15,728 nucleotides of DNA. It comes from an uncultured Eubacteriales bacterium. GTDB taxonomy: Bacteria > Bacillota > Clostridia > Lachnospirales > Anaerotignaceae. Both the position numbers and the translations under genes were made by a program. Shown here piece by piece: positions 1 through 7,484 of this stretch (position 1 is the first letter of the stretch; each line of letters starts with the position of its first letter). Below the pieces are notes generated by a model. The model was not told the DNA's origin and did not search any database. It saw nothing but the letters and a program-made list of their open reading frames with translations. The DNA is taken from the NCBI GenBank assembly GCA_900548595.1, contig URLB01000040.1, forward strand, positions 1 through 15,728, read 5' to 3'.

Positions 1-444
1 GATGATAAAAGCTCATCCGTCTATGCAGAGTATTCGCAGGGAAGTATAGGAAAAGCAATTATGTTTGCCGAATCCGAAGAATTTGCGGAGATGAGAAGCA
101 GTGTTTCTTCTGTGCTGAAGGACATGGGCAGACTGTCATACTTTGAATTGACAGAGGCTGCAAAGAAATTGGAAGCATTTAAGGATTTAACCGATATAAC
201 GGATATGATATATATGTGGTACAGAGACGTATTGGCATATAAAATAACGGGAAAAGAAGAACGTATAATAGAGAAAGACCTTATTTCGGCTGTAAAAGCG
301 GAAGCAGGGAGAGTATCTTATGAAGGATTATACAGGATTCCTAAATTAATAATGGAAAGCAAAAAACAGATTAAGCAGAATGTAAACTTTGTATTCGCTT
401 TGGAAATGCTGTTTATTAATATAAAAGGAGAGTTATCTGAATGA
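1..444 (+). CDS. holB: DNA polymerase III delta' subunit, C-terminal part
   Basis: This is the 3' end of a gene whose start lies outside the window; the frame is open from base 1. The first residues read DDKSSSVYAEYSQGSIGKAI. The S(Q)GSIGKA segment closes the AAA+ part of delta' in many Gram-positive bacteria. It is followed by about 125 residues of mostly helical sequence, as in the C-terminal clamp-loader collar domain. Delta' is part of the clamp loader that places the beta sliding clamp on DNA. The identification leans on context: in Bacillota holB normally lies directly upstream of ricT (yaaT). The stop overlaps the ricT start in an ATGA arrangement (441-444), so the two are translationally coupled. 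An ATG at position 61 is internal and not the true start. Confidence 0.85.
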   Translation, partial: DDKSSSVYAEYSQGSIGKAIMFAESEEFAEMRSSVSSVLKDMGRLSYFELTEAAKKLEAFKDLTDITDMIYMWYRDVLAYKITGKEERIIEKDLISAVKAEAGRVSYEGLYRIPKLIMESKKQIKQNVNFVFALEMLFINIKGELSE

Positions 445-1313
445 TAGAGGTAATAGGCGTTAGATTTAAAAAAGCCGGAAAGCTTTATTATTTTGACCCA
501 AACGGACTTCAGCTAAAGGAGGGCGAACATGCTATAGTTGAAACCGTAAGAGGTGTGGAATACGGCACGGTAATAAAAGGAAATACGATGGTTGATGATA
601 ACGACGTTATACAGCCGCTTAAAAAAGTAATAAGGGTTGCTACACCGGAGGACGACGCGTGCGAAGAAGAAAACAGACAGAAAGAAAGGGAAGCCTTTGA
701 AGTCTGCTTTGAAAAAATTGCAAAGCATGGTCTTGATATGAAACTGATAGACGTTGAAATAACATTTGACCATAATAAACTTATATTCTATTTTACATCA
801 GACGAAAGAGTGGATTTCAGAGAGCTTGTCAAGGAGCTGGCGGCTGTATTCAGAACGAGGATAGAGTTGAGACAGATAGGCGTTCGTGATGAAGCGAAAA
901 TGCTTAACGGAATAGGTATATGCGGACGAGCTCTTTGCTGCGCTACTTTTTTGGGAGATTTCCAACCTGTAAGTATTAAAATGGCAAAAGAACAGAGCCT
1001 CTCGTTAAATCCGACTAAAATATCGGGTATATGCGGCAGACTTATGTGCTGCCTTAAATATGAAGAGGACGTCTATGAAGAATTGAATAAGAAAATGCCT
1101 AATGTAGGCGATATTATAAGCACAGTAGACGGAACGGGAGAAATCCTTTCGACAAATGTGCTTATGCAGGTTGTAAAGGCGGCAGTCAGAAAGAAAGAAA
1201 ACGATCCGCCTACGATTGATTTTTATTCTATTAACGAGATAAAGGTAATTAAGAGTAAAAGACAAAAGAGGCATGACGATACGGAAAAACTTGATACAAG
1301 CCTTGATGATTGA
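441..1313 (+). CDS. ricT: PSP1-domain protein RicT (YaaT)
   Basis: A 290-residue protein of the PSP1/YaaT family. In Bacillus subtilis RicT forms a complex with RicA (YmcA) and RicF (YlbF) that carries iron-sulfur clusters, supports mRNA processing by RNase Y and affects sporulation, competence and biofilm formation. The family cysteines are visible as two CGRxxCC motifs, ICGRALCC (C161, C166, C167) and ICGRLMCC (C198, C203, C204). The N-terminus (about residues 1-60, with a GVEYGTVI segment) matches the start of PSP1 proteins. The start ATG overlaps the holB stop and is preceded by AAAGGAG. Its last 8 codons lie in the region from which the next small gene emerges. The lysine- and aspartate-rich tail after residue 270 looks disordered. 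Confidence 0.93.
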   Translation: MIEVIGVRFKKAGKLYYFDPNGLQLKEGEHAIVETVRGVEYGTVIKGNTMVDDNDVIQPLKKVIRVATPEDDACEEENRQKEREAFEVCFEKIAKHGLDMKLIDVEITFDHNKLIFYFTSDERVDFRELVKELAAVFRTRIELRQIGVRDEAKMLNGIGICGRALCCATFLGDFQPVSIKMAKEQSLSLNPTKISGICGRLMCCLKYEEDVYEELNKKMPNVGDIISTVDGTGEILSTNVLMQVVKAAVRKKENDPPTIDFYSINEIKVIKSKRQKRHDDTEKLDTSLDD

Positions 1314-1332
1314 GGTAAAGGGATGTGTTCAC

Positions 1333-1602
1333 GTGTATACTTGGAAAGATATGATATATGAGGTGCTTATAAATACTGAAAAGCCACTTTCTGTAAAAGA
1401 AATTTTAAAAATTGCTTATGAAAATAAATTAGATGAAAAACTACAATCTTGTGGGAAAACTCCAGATAACGAATTAGGAGCTATCTTATATGGAAGCACA
1501 AAGAATGATCCTAACAGTCCATATGATAGGGTTGGGAAAAGACCGGTGAAATTCTATTTAAAATCTCATGAAATGAATTTGAATAGCTTTAATAATATAT
1601 AA
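1333..1602 (+). CDS. Small HARE-type winged-helix protein, orphan
   Basis: About 89 residues from a GTG start, preceded by AAAGGG at 1317-1322. In-frame ATGs at 1306 and 1273 are possible but lack a convincing ribosome site, and the second lies inside ricT. The sequence begins YTWKDMIYEVL, continues with KPLSVKEIL, then GKTPDNELGAILY, and ends VGKRPVKFYLKS. This layout (helix with W/F, KPLxxxEI, GKTP, LY, VGxRPxxFxL) is that of the HARE-HTH winged helix. That domain is found in RNA polymerase delta, ASXL proteins and at the N-terminus of HrgA-like or type II restriction proteins; the GKTP and GKRP parts most resemble the last group. Here the domain stands alone with no nuclease part. The DNA is visibly more A+T rich than the flanking genes and splits an otherwise conserved operon, suggesting acquisition. 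It may be a remnant of a larger gene or a stand-alone DNA-binding protein. Confidence 0.65.
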   Translation: MYTWKDMIYEVLINTEKPLSVKEILKIAYENKLDEKLQSCGKTPDNELGAILYGSTKNDPNSPYDRVGKRPVKFYLKSHEMNLNSFNNI

Positions 1603-1645
1603 ATAGAAACAGTTATTTGAATTAATGGGAGCAATCGAGAAAGAC

Positions 1646-2383
1646 ATGGATGTTAAAATAAATGATTATGAGCGTGTAGATGATCTGCACCGAAACGGAT
1701 ATTTGATAATACAGGATCCAAAAAGATTTTGCTTCGGCATAGACGCTGTAATACTCAGTGATTTTGCGGAGGTTAAAAAAGGTGAAAGGGTTATGGATCT
1801 TTGCACAGGTACGGGAATAATACCGATACTTTTGGAGGCAAAGACAGACGGCTCGCATTTTACGGGTCTTGAGATACAGGAGGAAAGTGCGGAAATGGCG
1901 CGCCGTTCCGTACTTATGAACGGTTTGCAGGATAAAGTAGCGATTGATACGGGTGATGTGAAAAACACGGAAGAACTTTACAAAGCTTCGTCATTTGATG
2001 TTGTTACGGTAAATCCTCCGTATATGAACGACGGCGGAGGTCTGAAAAACGAGTATTCTCCTAAGACCATAGCAAGACATGAAGTGCTTTGTTCACTTGA
2101 AGACATTATTGCGGCTTCCGCAAGGCTTTTAGCGCCTCAGGGAAGGCTTTACATGGTTCACAGACCGCATAGGCTTACCGATATTATGGTAACGCTGAGG
2201 AAATATCGTTTGGAGCCTAAAAAACTCAGGTTTGTCCATTCGTATTCCGACAGGGAGCCTGTAATGCTGCTTATTGAGGCTGTTTCCAACGGAAAGCCGA
2301 TGATAAAAGTTATGCCGCCTCTCATTGTTTATAAAGAAGAGGGAAAATATACGGAAGAGATAATGAAGATTTATTACGAATAG
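1646..2383 (+). CDS. TrmN6-like tRNA adenine-N6 methyltransferase (YabB family)
   Basis: A class I SAM-dependent methyltransferase of 245 residues. Motif I is DLCTGTGIIPIL (about residues 51-62), the acidic end of strand 2 is in GLEIQEE (74-80), and the catalytic motif NPPY (123-126) is typical of enzymes that methylate the exocyclic amine of adenine. The N-terminus, ERVDDLHRNGYLIIQ then FCFGIDAVILS, is the hallmark of the Gram-positive YabB/TrmN6 group (COG4123). By homology it would make m6A in tRNA, but the exact position in this lineage is not shown. I chose ATG 1646 because GAGAAAG lies just upstream and homologues begin near this point; ATG 1625, seven codons earlier, has no ribosome site. 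The stop lies one base before the rsmI GTG, so the two genes are coupled. Confidence 0.87.
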   Translation: MDVKINDYERVDDLHRNGYLIIQDPKRFCFGIDAVILSDFAEVKKGERVMDLCTGTGIIPILLEAKTDGSHFTGLEIQEESAEMARRSVLMNGLQDKVAIDTGDVKNTEELYKASSFDVVTVNPPYMNDGGGLKNEYSPKTIARHEVLCSLEDIIAASARLLAPQGRLYMVHRPHRLTDIMVTLRKYRLEPKKLRFVHSYSDREPVMLLIEAVSNGKPMIKVMPPLIVYKEEGKYTEEIMKIYYE

Positions 2384-2384
2384 G

Positions 2385-3233
2385 GTGAGTTGTTTGGCAG
2401 GAACATTATATTTATGCGCCACTCCCATAGGAAACCTTGGCGATATTACGGTCAGAGTTATAGAAATATTGAAATCTGTTGATATAATAGCCGCTGAAGA
2501 TACGAGAAATACGTTAAAGCTGTTAAATCATTTCGAGATAAAAACGCCGATGACAAGTTATCATCAGCATAATATGGATACAAAAGGCCCTGTGCTTATA
2601 GAAAAACTGAAGGACGGAAAAAACATTGCGCTTGTTACGGACGCGGGAATGCCGGGGATTTCGGACCCCGGGGAAGATATGGCAAAAAGATGCCGCCAGG
2701 AGGGAATACCCGTTACAATAGCTCCGGGAGCCTCGGCAGGCATATCCGCCCTTGTGCTTTCCGGAATGGACGCAAGAAGATATGTTTTTGAGGGTTTTCT
2801 GCCGACTGATAAAAAAGAAAGGCAGACTGTGCTGAAAAATCTTGAAAAAGAAACGAGAACAACCGTGTTTTATGAAGCACCGCATAGGTTGACAGATACG
2901 CTCGGCGTACTGCTGAAAGCGGCAGGAGACAGGGAGGCGTCGACCGTAAGGGAAATAACAAAAAGATATGAAGAAGTAAAACACGGAACATTGGGCAGCC
3001 TGTTGGAATACTATAAGGAAAATCCTCCTAAAGGCGAGTTTGTCGTAATAGTCGGCGGAATGAGCGAAAGCGTGCTTCGTCAGGAAGAAATAGACGGTTG
3101 GAACAGCATATCCGTAGAAGAACATATGAAAAAATATACGGATGAAGGCATGTCGGAAAAGGAAGCGATGAAAAAAGTCGCAAAGGACAGAGGCGTGTCA
3201 AAAAGAGAAATATACGCGTATCTGAACCGATAA
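2385..3233 (+). CDS. rsmI: 16S rRNA (cytidine-1402-2'-O)-methyltransferase
   Basis: A 282-residue SPOUT-unrelated, tetrapyrrole-methylase-fold enzyme. It methylates the 2'-O of C1402 in 16S rRNA using SAM, in the decoding centre of the 30S subunit. Family motifs are clear: LYLCATPIGNLGDIT (about residues 8-22), AEDTR (37-41), TDAGMPGISDPG (85-96), APGASA (113-118), EGFLP (136-140) and YEAPHR further on. The C-terminal tail is helical and ends near SKREIYAYL, like the small C-terminal domain of RsmI. The start is uncertain. GTG 2385 begins one base after the upstream stop; TTG 2394 would use the GGGTGAG there as its ribosome site and gives an N-terminus (MAGTLYL) more typical of the family. 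Confidence 0.95.
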   Translation: MSCLAGTLYLCATPIGNLGDITVRVIEILKSVDIIAAEDTRNTLKLLNHFEIKTPMTSYHQHNMDTKGPVLIEKLKDGKNIALVTDAGMPGISDPGEDMAKRCRQEGIPVTIAPGASAGISALVLSGMDARRYVFEGFLPTDKKERQTVLKNLEKETRTTVFYEAPHRLTDTLGVLLKAAGDREASTVREITKRYEEVKHGTLGSLLEYYKENPPKGEFVVIVGGMSESVLRQEEIDGWNSISVEEHMKKYTDEGMSEKEAMKKVAKDRGVSKREIYAYLNR

Positions 3234-3250
3234 AACAAAATAGCTTCGGA

Positions 3251-3273
3251 TTATCGGGCGTTTTGCCTGATAA
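3251..3273 (+). other. Intergenic hairpin, not a clear terminator
   Basis: TTATCGGGC, a five-base GTTTT loop, and GCCTGATAA form a 9-bp stem with one G-U pair between rsmI and the deacylase gene. No T-run follows on either strand; the + strand continues AAAGGA, the ribosome site of the next gene. It may shape RNA processing or stability within the operon, but nothing in the sequence proves a role. Confidence 0.4.
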
Positions 3274-3287
3274 TAAAGGAAACGGCG

Positions 3288-3812
3288 TTGGAAAAAGATA
3301 GTTTAAGGACTGATAATATGTTGGAAAAAGAAAAAAGAACTTATGAATTTTTAGACAGCCTGGGCATAAAATATGAAAAGTATGACCATGAACCGATAAT
3401 GACTATAGCTGCCGCAGAAGAACTGGACAGAAAAACAGGTTTAAAGATATGTAAAAATCTGTTTTTAAGCACACGTCATAGTACGGAGTTTTATCTTCTT
3501 CTTATGGAGGGCGGAAAAAAATTCAATACGGGAAAGGTGTCTAAACAGATAAATGTGCCGAGAATGACGTTTGCCGATGATGAGCATATGCAGGAGTTTT
3601 TGGATATAACGCCGGGAAGCGTAAGTCCTCTGGGACTTATAAACGATAAAGGAAATAATGTAAAGCTGCTTATTGACGGCGATGTCCTTAAAATGGAGAA
3701 GATTGCGGTTCATCCATGCGTAAATACGGCTACGGTAATAATTTCAACAAAAGACCTTACAGATAAAATACTTCCGTCATGCGGACACGGTTACACGGAG
3801 GTTATTGTTTAA
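3288..3812 (+). CDS. YbaK/ProX-type aminoacyl-tRNA deacylase
   Basis: A single-domain protein of 174 residues of the YbaK/ProRS-associated (INS-like) family. These stand-alone editing enzymes hydrolyse mischarged tRNA, typically Ala-tRNA(Pro) or Cys-tRNA(Pro), in the cytoplasm. Visible family features are YDHEP (32-36), the strand KICKNLFL with the conserved lysine (K56), TPGSVSPLGLIND (108-120), and HPCVNTATV (142-150). This set fits the ProX (PrdX) branch best; which mischarged tRNA it edits cannot be read from the sequence. TTG 3288 has AAAGGA about six bases upstream. ATG 3318 (start MLEKEKRTYEF) is a good alternative, since homologues begin there. It follows rsmI by 54 bases and is probably the last gene of the holB-rsmI operon. 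Confidence 0.87.
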   Translation: MEKDSLRTDNMLEKEKRTYEFLDSLGIKYEKYDHEPIMTIAAAEELDRKTGLKICKNLFLSTRHSTEFYLLLMEGGKKFNTGKVSKQINVPRMTFADDEHMQEFLDITPGSVSPLGLINDKGNNVKLLIDGDVLKMEKIAVHPCVNTATVIISTKDLTDKILPSCGHGYTEVIV

Positions 3813-3815
3813 ATA

Positions 3816-3844
3816 TTGAATACATGCCGAATATTGTGTATAAT
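3816..3844 (+). promoter_or_regulatory. SigA-type promoter for the 3869-5286 unit
   Basis: TTGAAT (3816-3821), a 17-base spacer and a perfect TATAAT (3839-3844) begin three bases after the deacylase stop. Transcription would start near 3851, giving a leader of only about 18 bases that contains the AAAGGAG ribosome site. This lets the membrane-protein/asnA pair be expressed apart from the upstream operon. Confidence 0.75.
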
Positions 3845-3868
3845 AGGCAGATGAAAGGAGCTGAATTT

Positions 3869-4282
3869 ATGGCGGAAAGACTCGCTTCACTCAGCGTTTA
3901 TAACTATATTTATGCTGCTCTGATAGCTTTTGTAGTTACATATTTAATAATGAAGGTTAAAAATTTTAAGAAAAATATTGAAAGCAGAGACGAACTGGCA
4001 ATGGATTACGGCCATATCGACAGAAACTCCGTAATGGAAAGGTGTATCAAAATGTTTCCGATAGAAACCGTTGTTTTTAAAGGTAATGTTTTTAAAAAAG
4101 GTATGACAGTCAGAATAACCACAATGCAGAAAAATGTTTTTCAGGGAGAGTTTGTCGGCAAAAACGATATGGATATAATATGTATTCTTACAAAGGACCA
4201 TATAATAGCGCATGAAATTAGAAAAATTACCGATATGGTATCGGTTGATGATAAAACAGCAGATGACAGAGGTGTATTATGA
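3869..4282 (+). CDS. Small single-pass membrane protein, unknown function
   Basis: I do not recognise this 137-residue protein. It has one N-terminal transmembrane segment (about residues 10-28, YNYIYAALIAFVVTYLIM), followed at once by lysines (KVKNFKKN), which places the rest in the cytoplasm by the positive-inside rule. The soluble part is about 105 residues. From about residue 65 it is rich in alternating hydrophobic residues (GNVFKKGMTVRITT, VFQGEFVGKNDMDIICIL, HEIRKITDM), suggesting a small beta-barrel fold; an Sm-like or SH3-like barrel is a guess. The start ATG has AAAGGAG eight bases upstream; an earlier in-frame ATG at 3779 lies inside the preceding gene and before the promoter. Its stop overlaps the asnA start as ATGA, so the two proteins are made together. 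Confidence 0.8.
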   Translation: MAERLASLSVYNYIYAALIAFVVTYLIMKVKNFKKNIESRDELAMDYGHIDRNSVMERCIKMFPIETVVFKGNVFKKGMTVRITTMQKNVFQGEFVGKNDMDIICILTKDHIIAHEIRKITDMVSVDDKTADDRGVL

Positions 4283-5286
4283 ATAAAATATTTATTCCGG
4301 AAGGATATAAATGTCCGCTGACTATATATGAAATGCAGAGGGCAATTGATTTTGTAAAAAAGGTTTTTCCCTATCATTTAAGCAGTGAGCTGAATTTAAA
4401 AAGAGTTTCGGCGCCGCTTTTTGTTGACGAGGCTTCGGGTCTTAACGATAATCTTAACGGATATGAAAGACCCGTTTCATTTGACGTTCCTGCCGCAGGG
4501 AAAAATTGCCAGGTAGTGCATTCGCTTGCTAAGTGGAAACGCTATGCCCTTAAAAGATATGATTTCTATGAGGGAAAAGGTCTTTATACGGACATGAACG
4601 CCATAAGACGAGACGAAGAGTTGGACAATATACACTCTGTATATGTCGACCAGTGGGATTGGGAAAAAATTATAAGAAGAGAAGACAGAAACATTGAGTA
4701 TCTTAAAGAAACGGTACGAAAAATAGTACATGCCATATATGATACATGGGGACAGCTTAAAAATGAGTTCCCGGTTTTATCAACAAATATTTCCGAGGAT
4801 ATCACGTTTATAACAACACAGGAACTGGAGGATATGTATCCCGACCTTACGCCTTCCGAAAGAGAGACGGAAATAGTAAAGAAACATAAGACGGTATTTC
4901 TTATGAAGATAGGCGGAGCGCTTAAATCGGGCAAACCCCATGACGGAAGAGCGCCCGACTATGACGACTGGGAGCTTAACGGAGATATACTTTTCTGGAA
5001 CGAGCTGTTAGGAAGAGCGTTTGAGGTTTCGTCAATGGGAATAAGAGTAGATGAAGAATCCCTTGACAGGCAGCTTACAATATCGGGCTGCAATGACAGA
5101 AGGGGACTTCCTTTCCATAAGGCTCTTTTAAACGGTGAACTTCCCCTTACAATGGGCGGCGGAATAGGTCAGTCCAGACTTTGTATGTTAATGATAGGAA
5201 CGGCGCATATAGGCGAAGTTCATGCCAGCATGTGGGATGAAAAAACAAGAGAAGAATGTGAAAAGGCAGGAATAATGCTTTTATAA
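4279..5286 (+). CDS. asnA: Aspartate-ammonia ligase (asparagine synthetase A)
   Basis: AsnA makes asparagine from aspartate, ammonia and ATP, releasing AMP and pyrophosphate. The protein has the class II aminoacyl-tRNA-synthetase fold. At 335 residues it has the normal family length. Recognisable segments are the N-terminal YEMQRAIDFVKKVF, KRVSAPLFVDEASGLNDNLNG (about 41-61), the HSLAKWKRYAL block (81-91), TDMNAIRRDEELDN with VDQWDWE (104-129), ELNGDILFW near residue 240, and the C-terminal glycine-rich GGGIGQSRLCMLM. No key segment is missing. The start ATG overlaps the upstream membrane-protein stop by four bases, and a strong terminator follows 8 bases after the stop. No T-box is present in this unit, so regulation by Asn-tRNA is not suggested here. 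Confidence 0.97.
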   Translation: MNKIFIPEGYKCPLTIYEMQRAIDFVKKVFPYHLSSELNLKRVSAPLFVDEASGLNDNLNGYERPVSFDVPAAGKNCQVVHSLAKWKRYALKRYDFYEGKGLYTDMNAIRRDEELDNIHSVYVDQWDWEKIIRREDRNIEYLKETVRKIVHAIYDTWGQLKNEFPVLSTNISEDITFITTQELEDMYPDLTPSERETEIVKKHKTVFLMKIGGALKSGKPHDGRAPDYDDWELNGDILFWNELLGRAFEVSSMGIRVDEESLDRQLTISGCNDRRGLPFHKALLNGELPLTMGGGIGQSRLCMLMIGTAHIGEVHASMWDEKTREECEKAGIMLL

Positions 5287-5294
5287 AATGCTGA

Positions 5295-5327
5295 GACAGT
5301 ATACGGTTTTGTATACTGTCTTTTTTT
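5295..5327 (+). terminator. Intrinsic terminator after asnA
   Basis: A perfect 10-bp stem, GACAGTATAC (5295-5304) and GTATACTGTC (5311-5320), closes a six-base GGTTTT loop and is followed directly by seven T. It ends the asnA transcript; the next promoter begins two bases after the T-run. Confidence 0.93.
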
Positions 5328-5328
5328 A

Positions 5329-5357
5329 TTGACAAATTTAAATGTCGGACGTACAAT
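5329..5357 (+). promoter_or_regulatory. Strong SigA-type promoter for the lipoprotein/S41 unit
   Basis: A perfect TTGACA (5329-5334), a 17-base spacer and TACAAT (5352-5357) lie directly after the asnA terminator. The start would fall near 5364, inside the ATTAAT repeats, leaving a leader of about 60 bases before the lipoprotein ATG. Confidence 0.82.
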
Positions 5358-5360
5358 TGT

Positions 5361-5382
5361 ATTAATTGATTAATACATTAAT
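5361..5382 (+). repeat. Three ATTAAT units at 8-base spacing
   Basis: ATTAAT occurs at 5361-5366, 5369-5374 and 5377-5382, exactly eight bases apart and immediately downstream of the -10 box. The unit is its own reverse complement. It could be a repressor site at the transcription start, or chance in A+T-rich DNA. Confidence 0.35.
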
Positions 5383-5422
5383 GCATAAACACAAAAGCGC
5401 AAAATATGAACGGGGGTATTCT

Positions 5423-6016
5423 ATGAAAAACAGATTTGCCGTGATAGGAGCGGCGGCATTACTGATGATAAGCGGCTGTGTATATACAGACACAGTGGAA
5501 AAGGTTGATAAGGAAGAAGAAAAAGAGATTGAAAACGACTTTAAAGAGTTTGAAGAAATGTTTGCCGATAGCATGGGAGAGGTAGACTGGGCTGTTGAAT
5601 TATTCGGAAGCTATGAAGAAGGAAAAGGCAAAAAGCTGAAAATATCAAAAACAGGAGGTGAAAACGAATACAATAATGCAAAAGATAATGAAGCTACTCA
5701 GATAAACGATGTGGATAATTTTATAGAAAGCATAAAGATAGACAACTGGAATAAGGTTGATATGCTTCCGGAAGAATTGGAAACAGAGTATGTCTATATG
5801 GTAGAGCAGGAGGCAACCGATACGCTTTTGCAGGACAATAGCGGCATATATACGGAAATATGCAGGATTACAACATATAAGGACTCTGAATATGTTACGG
5901 TCGACGCACTTACAGATTATATGCTAAAGGGAAATTTGACCGATGTTATACCTGAAAGTTGGTTTATTTCCGTATACAAAGTACCTGAGGAAACAGCGGA
6001 CTATTTAAGAAATTAA
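5423..6016 (+). CDS. Predicted lipoprotein, unknown function
   Basis: A 197-residue protein with a lipoprotein signal peptide: MKNR, a hydrophobic stretch, then the lipobox ISGC with the lipidated cysteine at residue 19. It should be anchored to the outer face of the membrane. The mature part starts with a highly acidic, lysine-rich segment (about residues 25-50, probably helical or coiled) and continues into a mixed domain with no family I recognise. ATG 5423 is chosen because GGGGG lies seven bases upstream and it gives a proper signal peptide; an in-frame ATG at 5366 would add 19 residues in front of it and falls at the predicted transcription start. The stop lies directly before the ribosome site of the S41 peptidase gene, so the two are co-translated and probably work together at the cell surface. 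Confidence 0.82.
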   Translation: MKNRFAVIGAAALLMISGCVYTDTVEKVDKEEEKEIENDFKEFEEMFADSMGEVDWAVELFGSYEEGKGKKLKISKTGGENEYNNAKDNEATQINDVDNFIESIKIDNWNKVDMLPEELETEYVYMVEQEATDTLLQDNSGIYTEICRITTYKDSEYVTVDALTDYMLKGNLTDVIPESWFISVYKVPEETADYLRN

Positions 6017-6029
6017 AGGAGTGGAAAAT

Positions 6030-7484
6030 ATGAATTTTAAGAGGATTGCGGCAGCGGCAGGAGCTGTTTTAATGATTTCTTCAAATGCGTTTGCGGCAGA
6101 GGTTGACGTAAACAAGAGAAAAGATGATTTGAATTATCTTTATGACACTCTTAAGGAAGTGCATCCGAATATATTTTATAATAATGACGAAGAAATATTT
6201 TCAAAAAGAATTTCGGAAATAGAAAAGAAACTGCCGTACGACAGTGATACGGAATTTATGCTTGATTTGCAGTCGCTTGTTTCACTTGTGGGGGATTCGC
6301 ATACATCGTTGACAATAAGCATGGACGACGCCGATGTTTTTCCTGTGAATATGACCAAGTATGACGGAAAATGGACTTTAACTCTTGCTCCTGAGGAATA
6401 TAAAGAATGCGTCGGAATGAGGGTAGATACGATAGCAGGATATTCGGTTGATGCTCTTTGTCAAAAGTTTGCCTATATTTTCAGCGCTGATAATAAAGAA
6501 GTGCTGGAATACAGATTTTCAAAAAATTTCTATGTAGATGATTTTCTTTCGTATTTGGGAGTAAAAAAACATGGAGAGCCTCTTAAAATACAGGGACATG
6601 ATGATAACGGAAAAAAATATGAAATGACAGTAAATTCTGTTTCCATACAAAGCATATCCGATGTTAAGCTGGCAAAACTGTCGGATATGCGTACCGCTGT
6701 ACCGGCTACAGAATATAACGGAGAGTATTACTCATCAAAGCCCTTAAATAACAGTGCATATTATATACAATATAATAAATGCGACGTAGACCCGGATTTT
6801 CCGATAGACAAATTTGAGGACAAGGTAAAGAATGAATTAAACAGCGGAAACTACAGCCAAATAATCATTGATATGAGGAACAACGGCGGCGGTTCCGACG
6901 GAGTTATACAAAATACTCTGAAAATAATTAAAGACTATGCAGACAAAAACGGTTCGGAAATATATGGTTTAATCGGAGAACGCACATTTTCTTCGGCAAT
7001 AATTAACAGTGTGATGATCAAAGAAATGGGCGGATATTTAGTAGGCGTTCCTACAGGAGGAAGTGTAAACCATTTCGGTGCGGTAAAAGGATTTAAATTG
7101 CCGAACAGCGGACTAAAAGTCGGATACTCAACGAAAATGATATGGCTTTCCGATTTTATGGACGCTGCCCAAGGATATGACATAGAGGCGTTACAGCCTG
7201 ATTTAGTTGTTTATGAAAGCATTGAAGATTACATTAACGGAATAGATACGGTTGTTGAAACTGTGCTTGCAAAACCGGAAATAAAAGAGTATGAAACGGG
7301 AAAACAGCTGTATATGACAAGAGGCGGACTTGTTACGGAGCTTTATAAACTGTCGGGGGACAGTATGAATACATATTCCGATGTGGAATTTTACGATGTA
7401 TTTCCGTTTTCCGAAACATATAAACCTATTTGCTGGGCGGTTAAAAACGGAATAGCAGTAGGGGACGGAACAGGAATGTTTTGA
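6030..7484 (+). CDS. Secreted S41-family peptidase with interrupted SLH region
   Basis: The 484-residue product begins with a signal peptide (residues 1-22, cleavage after AFA). The N-terminal part has the S41-associated segment LVGDSHTSL (about 87-95). The core has IIIDMRNNGGG (278-288) and ERTFSSA (317-323), where S321 or S322 would be the nucleophile, then GVPTGGSVNHFG (about 339-350) and QPDLVV. This is the tail-specific-protease/tricorn-like S41 layout. From about residue 430 SLH sequence begins: MTRGGLVTELYKLSG, FYDV and WAVKNGIAVGDGTGMF. It stops at TGA 7482-7484 in the middle of a repeat, where SLH proteins continue with one residue and then Pro; the rest follows in the same frame. 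ATG 6030 has AGGAG at 6017-6021; GTG 6021 is inside that site. SLH repeats normally bind pyruvylated cell-wall polymer, so loss of half the anchor could release the enzyme. The S41 call is firm; the substrate is unknown. Confidence 0.87.
   Translation: MNFKRIAAAAGAVLMISSNAFAAEVDVNKRKDDLNYLYDTLKEVHPNIFYNNDEEIFSKRISEIEKKLPYDSDTEFMLDLQSLVSLVGDSHTSLTISMDDADVFPVNMTKYDGKWTLTLAPEEYKECVGMRVDTIAGYSVDALCQKFAYIFSADNKEVLEYRFSKNFYVDDFLSYLGVKKHGEPLKIQGHDDNGKKYEMTVNSVSIQSISDVKLAKLSDMRTAVPATEYNGEYYSSKPLNNSAYYIQYNKCDVDPDFPIDKFEDKVKNELNSGNYSQIIIDMRNNGGGSDGVIQNTLKIIKDYADKNGSEIYGLIGERTFSSAIINSVMIKEMGGYLVGVPTGGSVNHFGAVKGFKLPNSGLKVGYSTKMIWLSDFMDAAQGYDIEALQPDLVVYESIEDYINGIDTVVETVLAKPEIKEYETGKQLYMTRGGLVTELYKLSGDSMNTYSDVEFYDVFPFSETYKPICWAVKNGIAVGDGTGMF

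Noticed and set aside
3251..3273. Hairpin after rsmI as an intrinsic terminator
   Set aside because: No T-run follows on either strand, and the next gene has its ribosome site directly after the stem with no separate promoter seen.
7482..7484. TGA in the S41 gene as selenocysteine or a reassigned codon
   Set aside because: The position is a variable residue of an SLH repeat with no redox role, I see no SECIS-like hairpin just downstream, and other genes in the window end with TGA.
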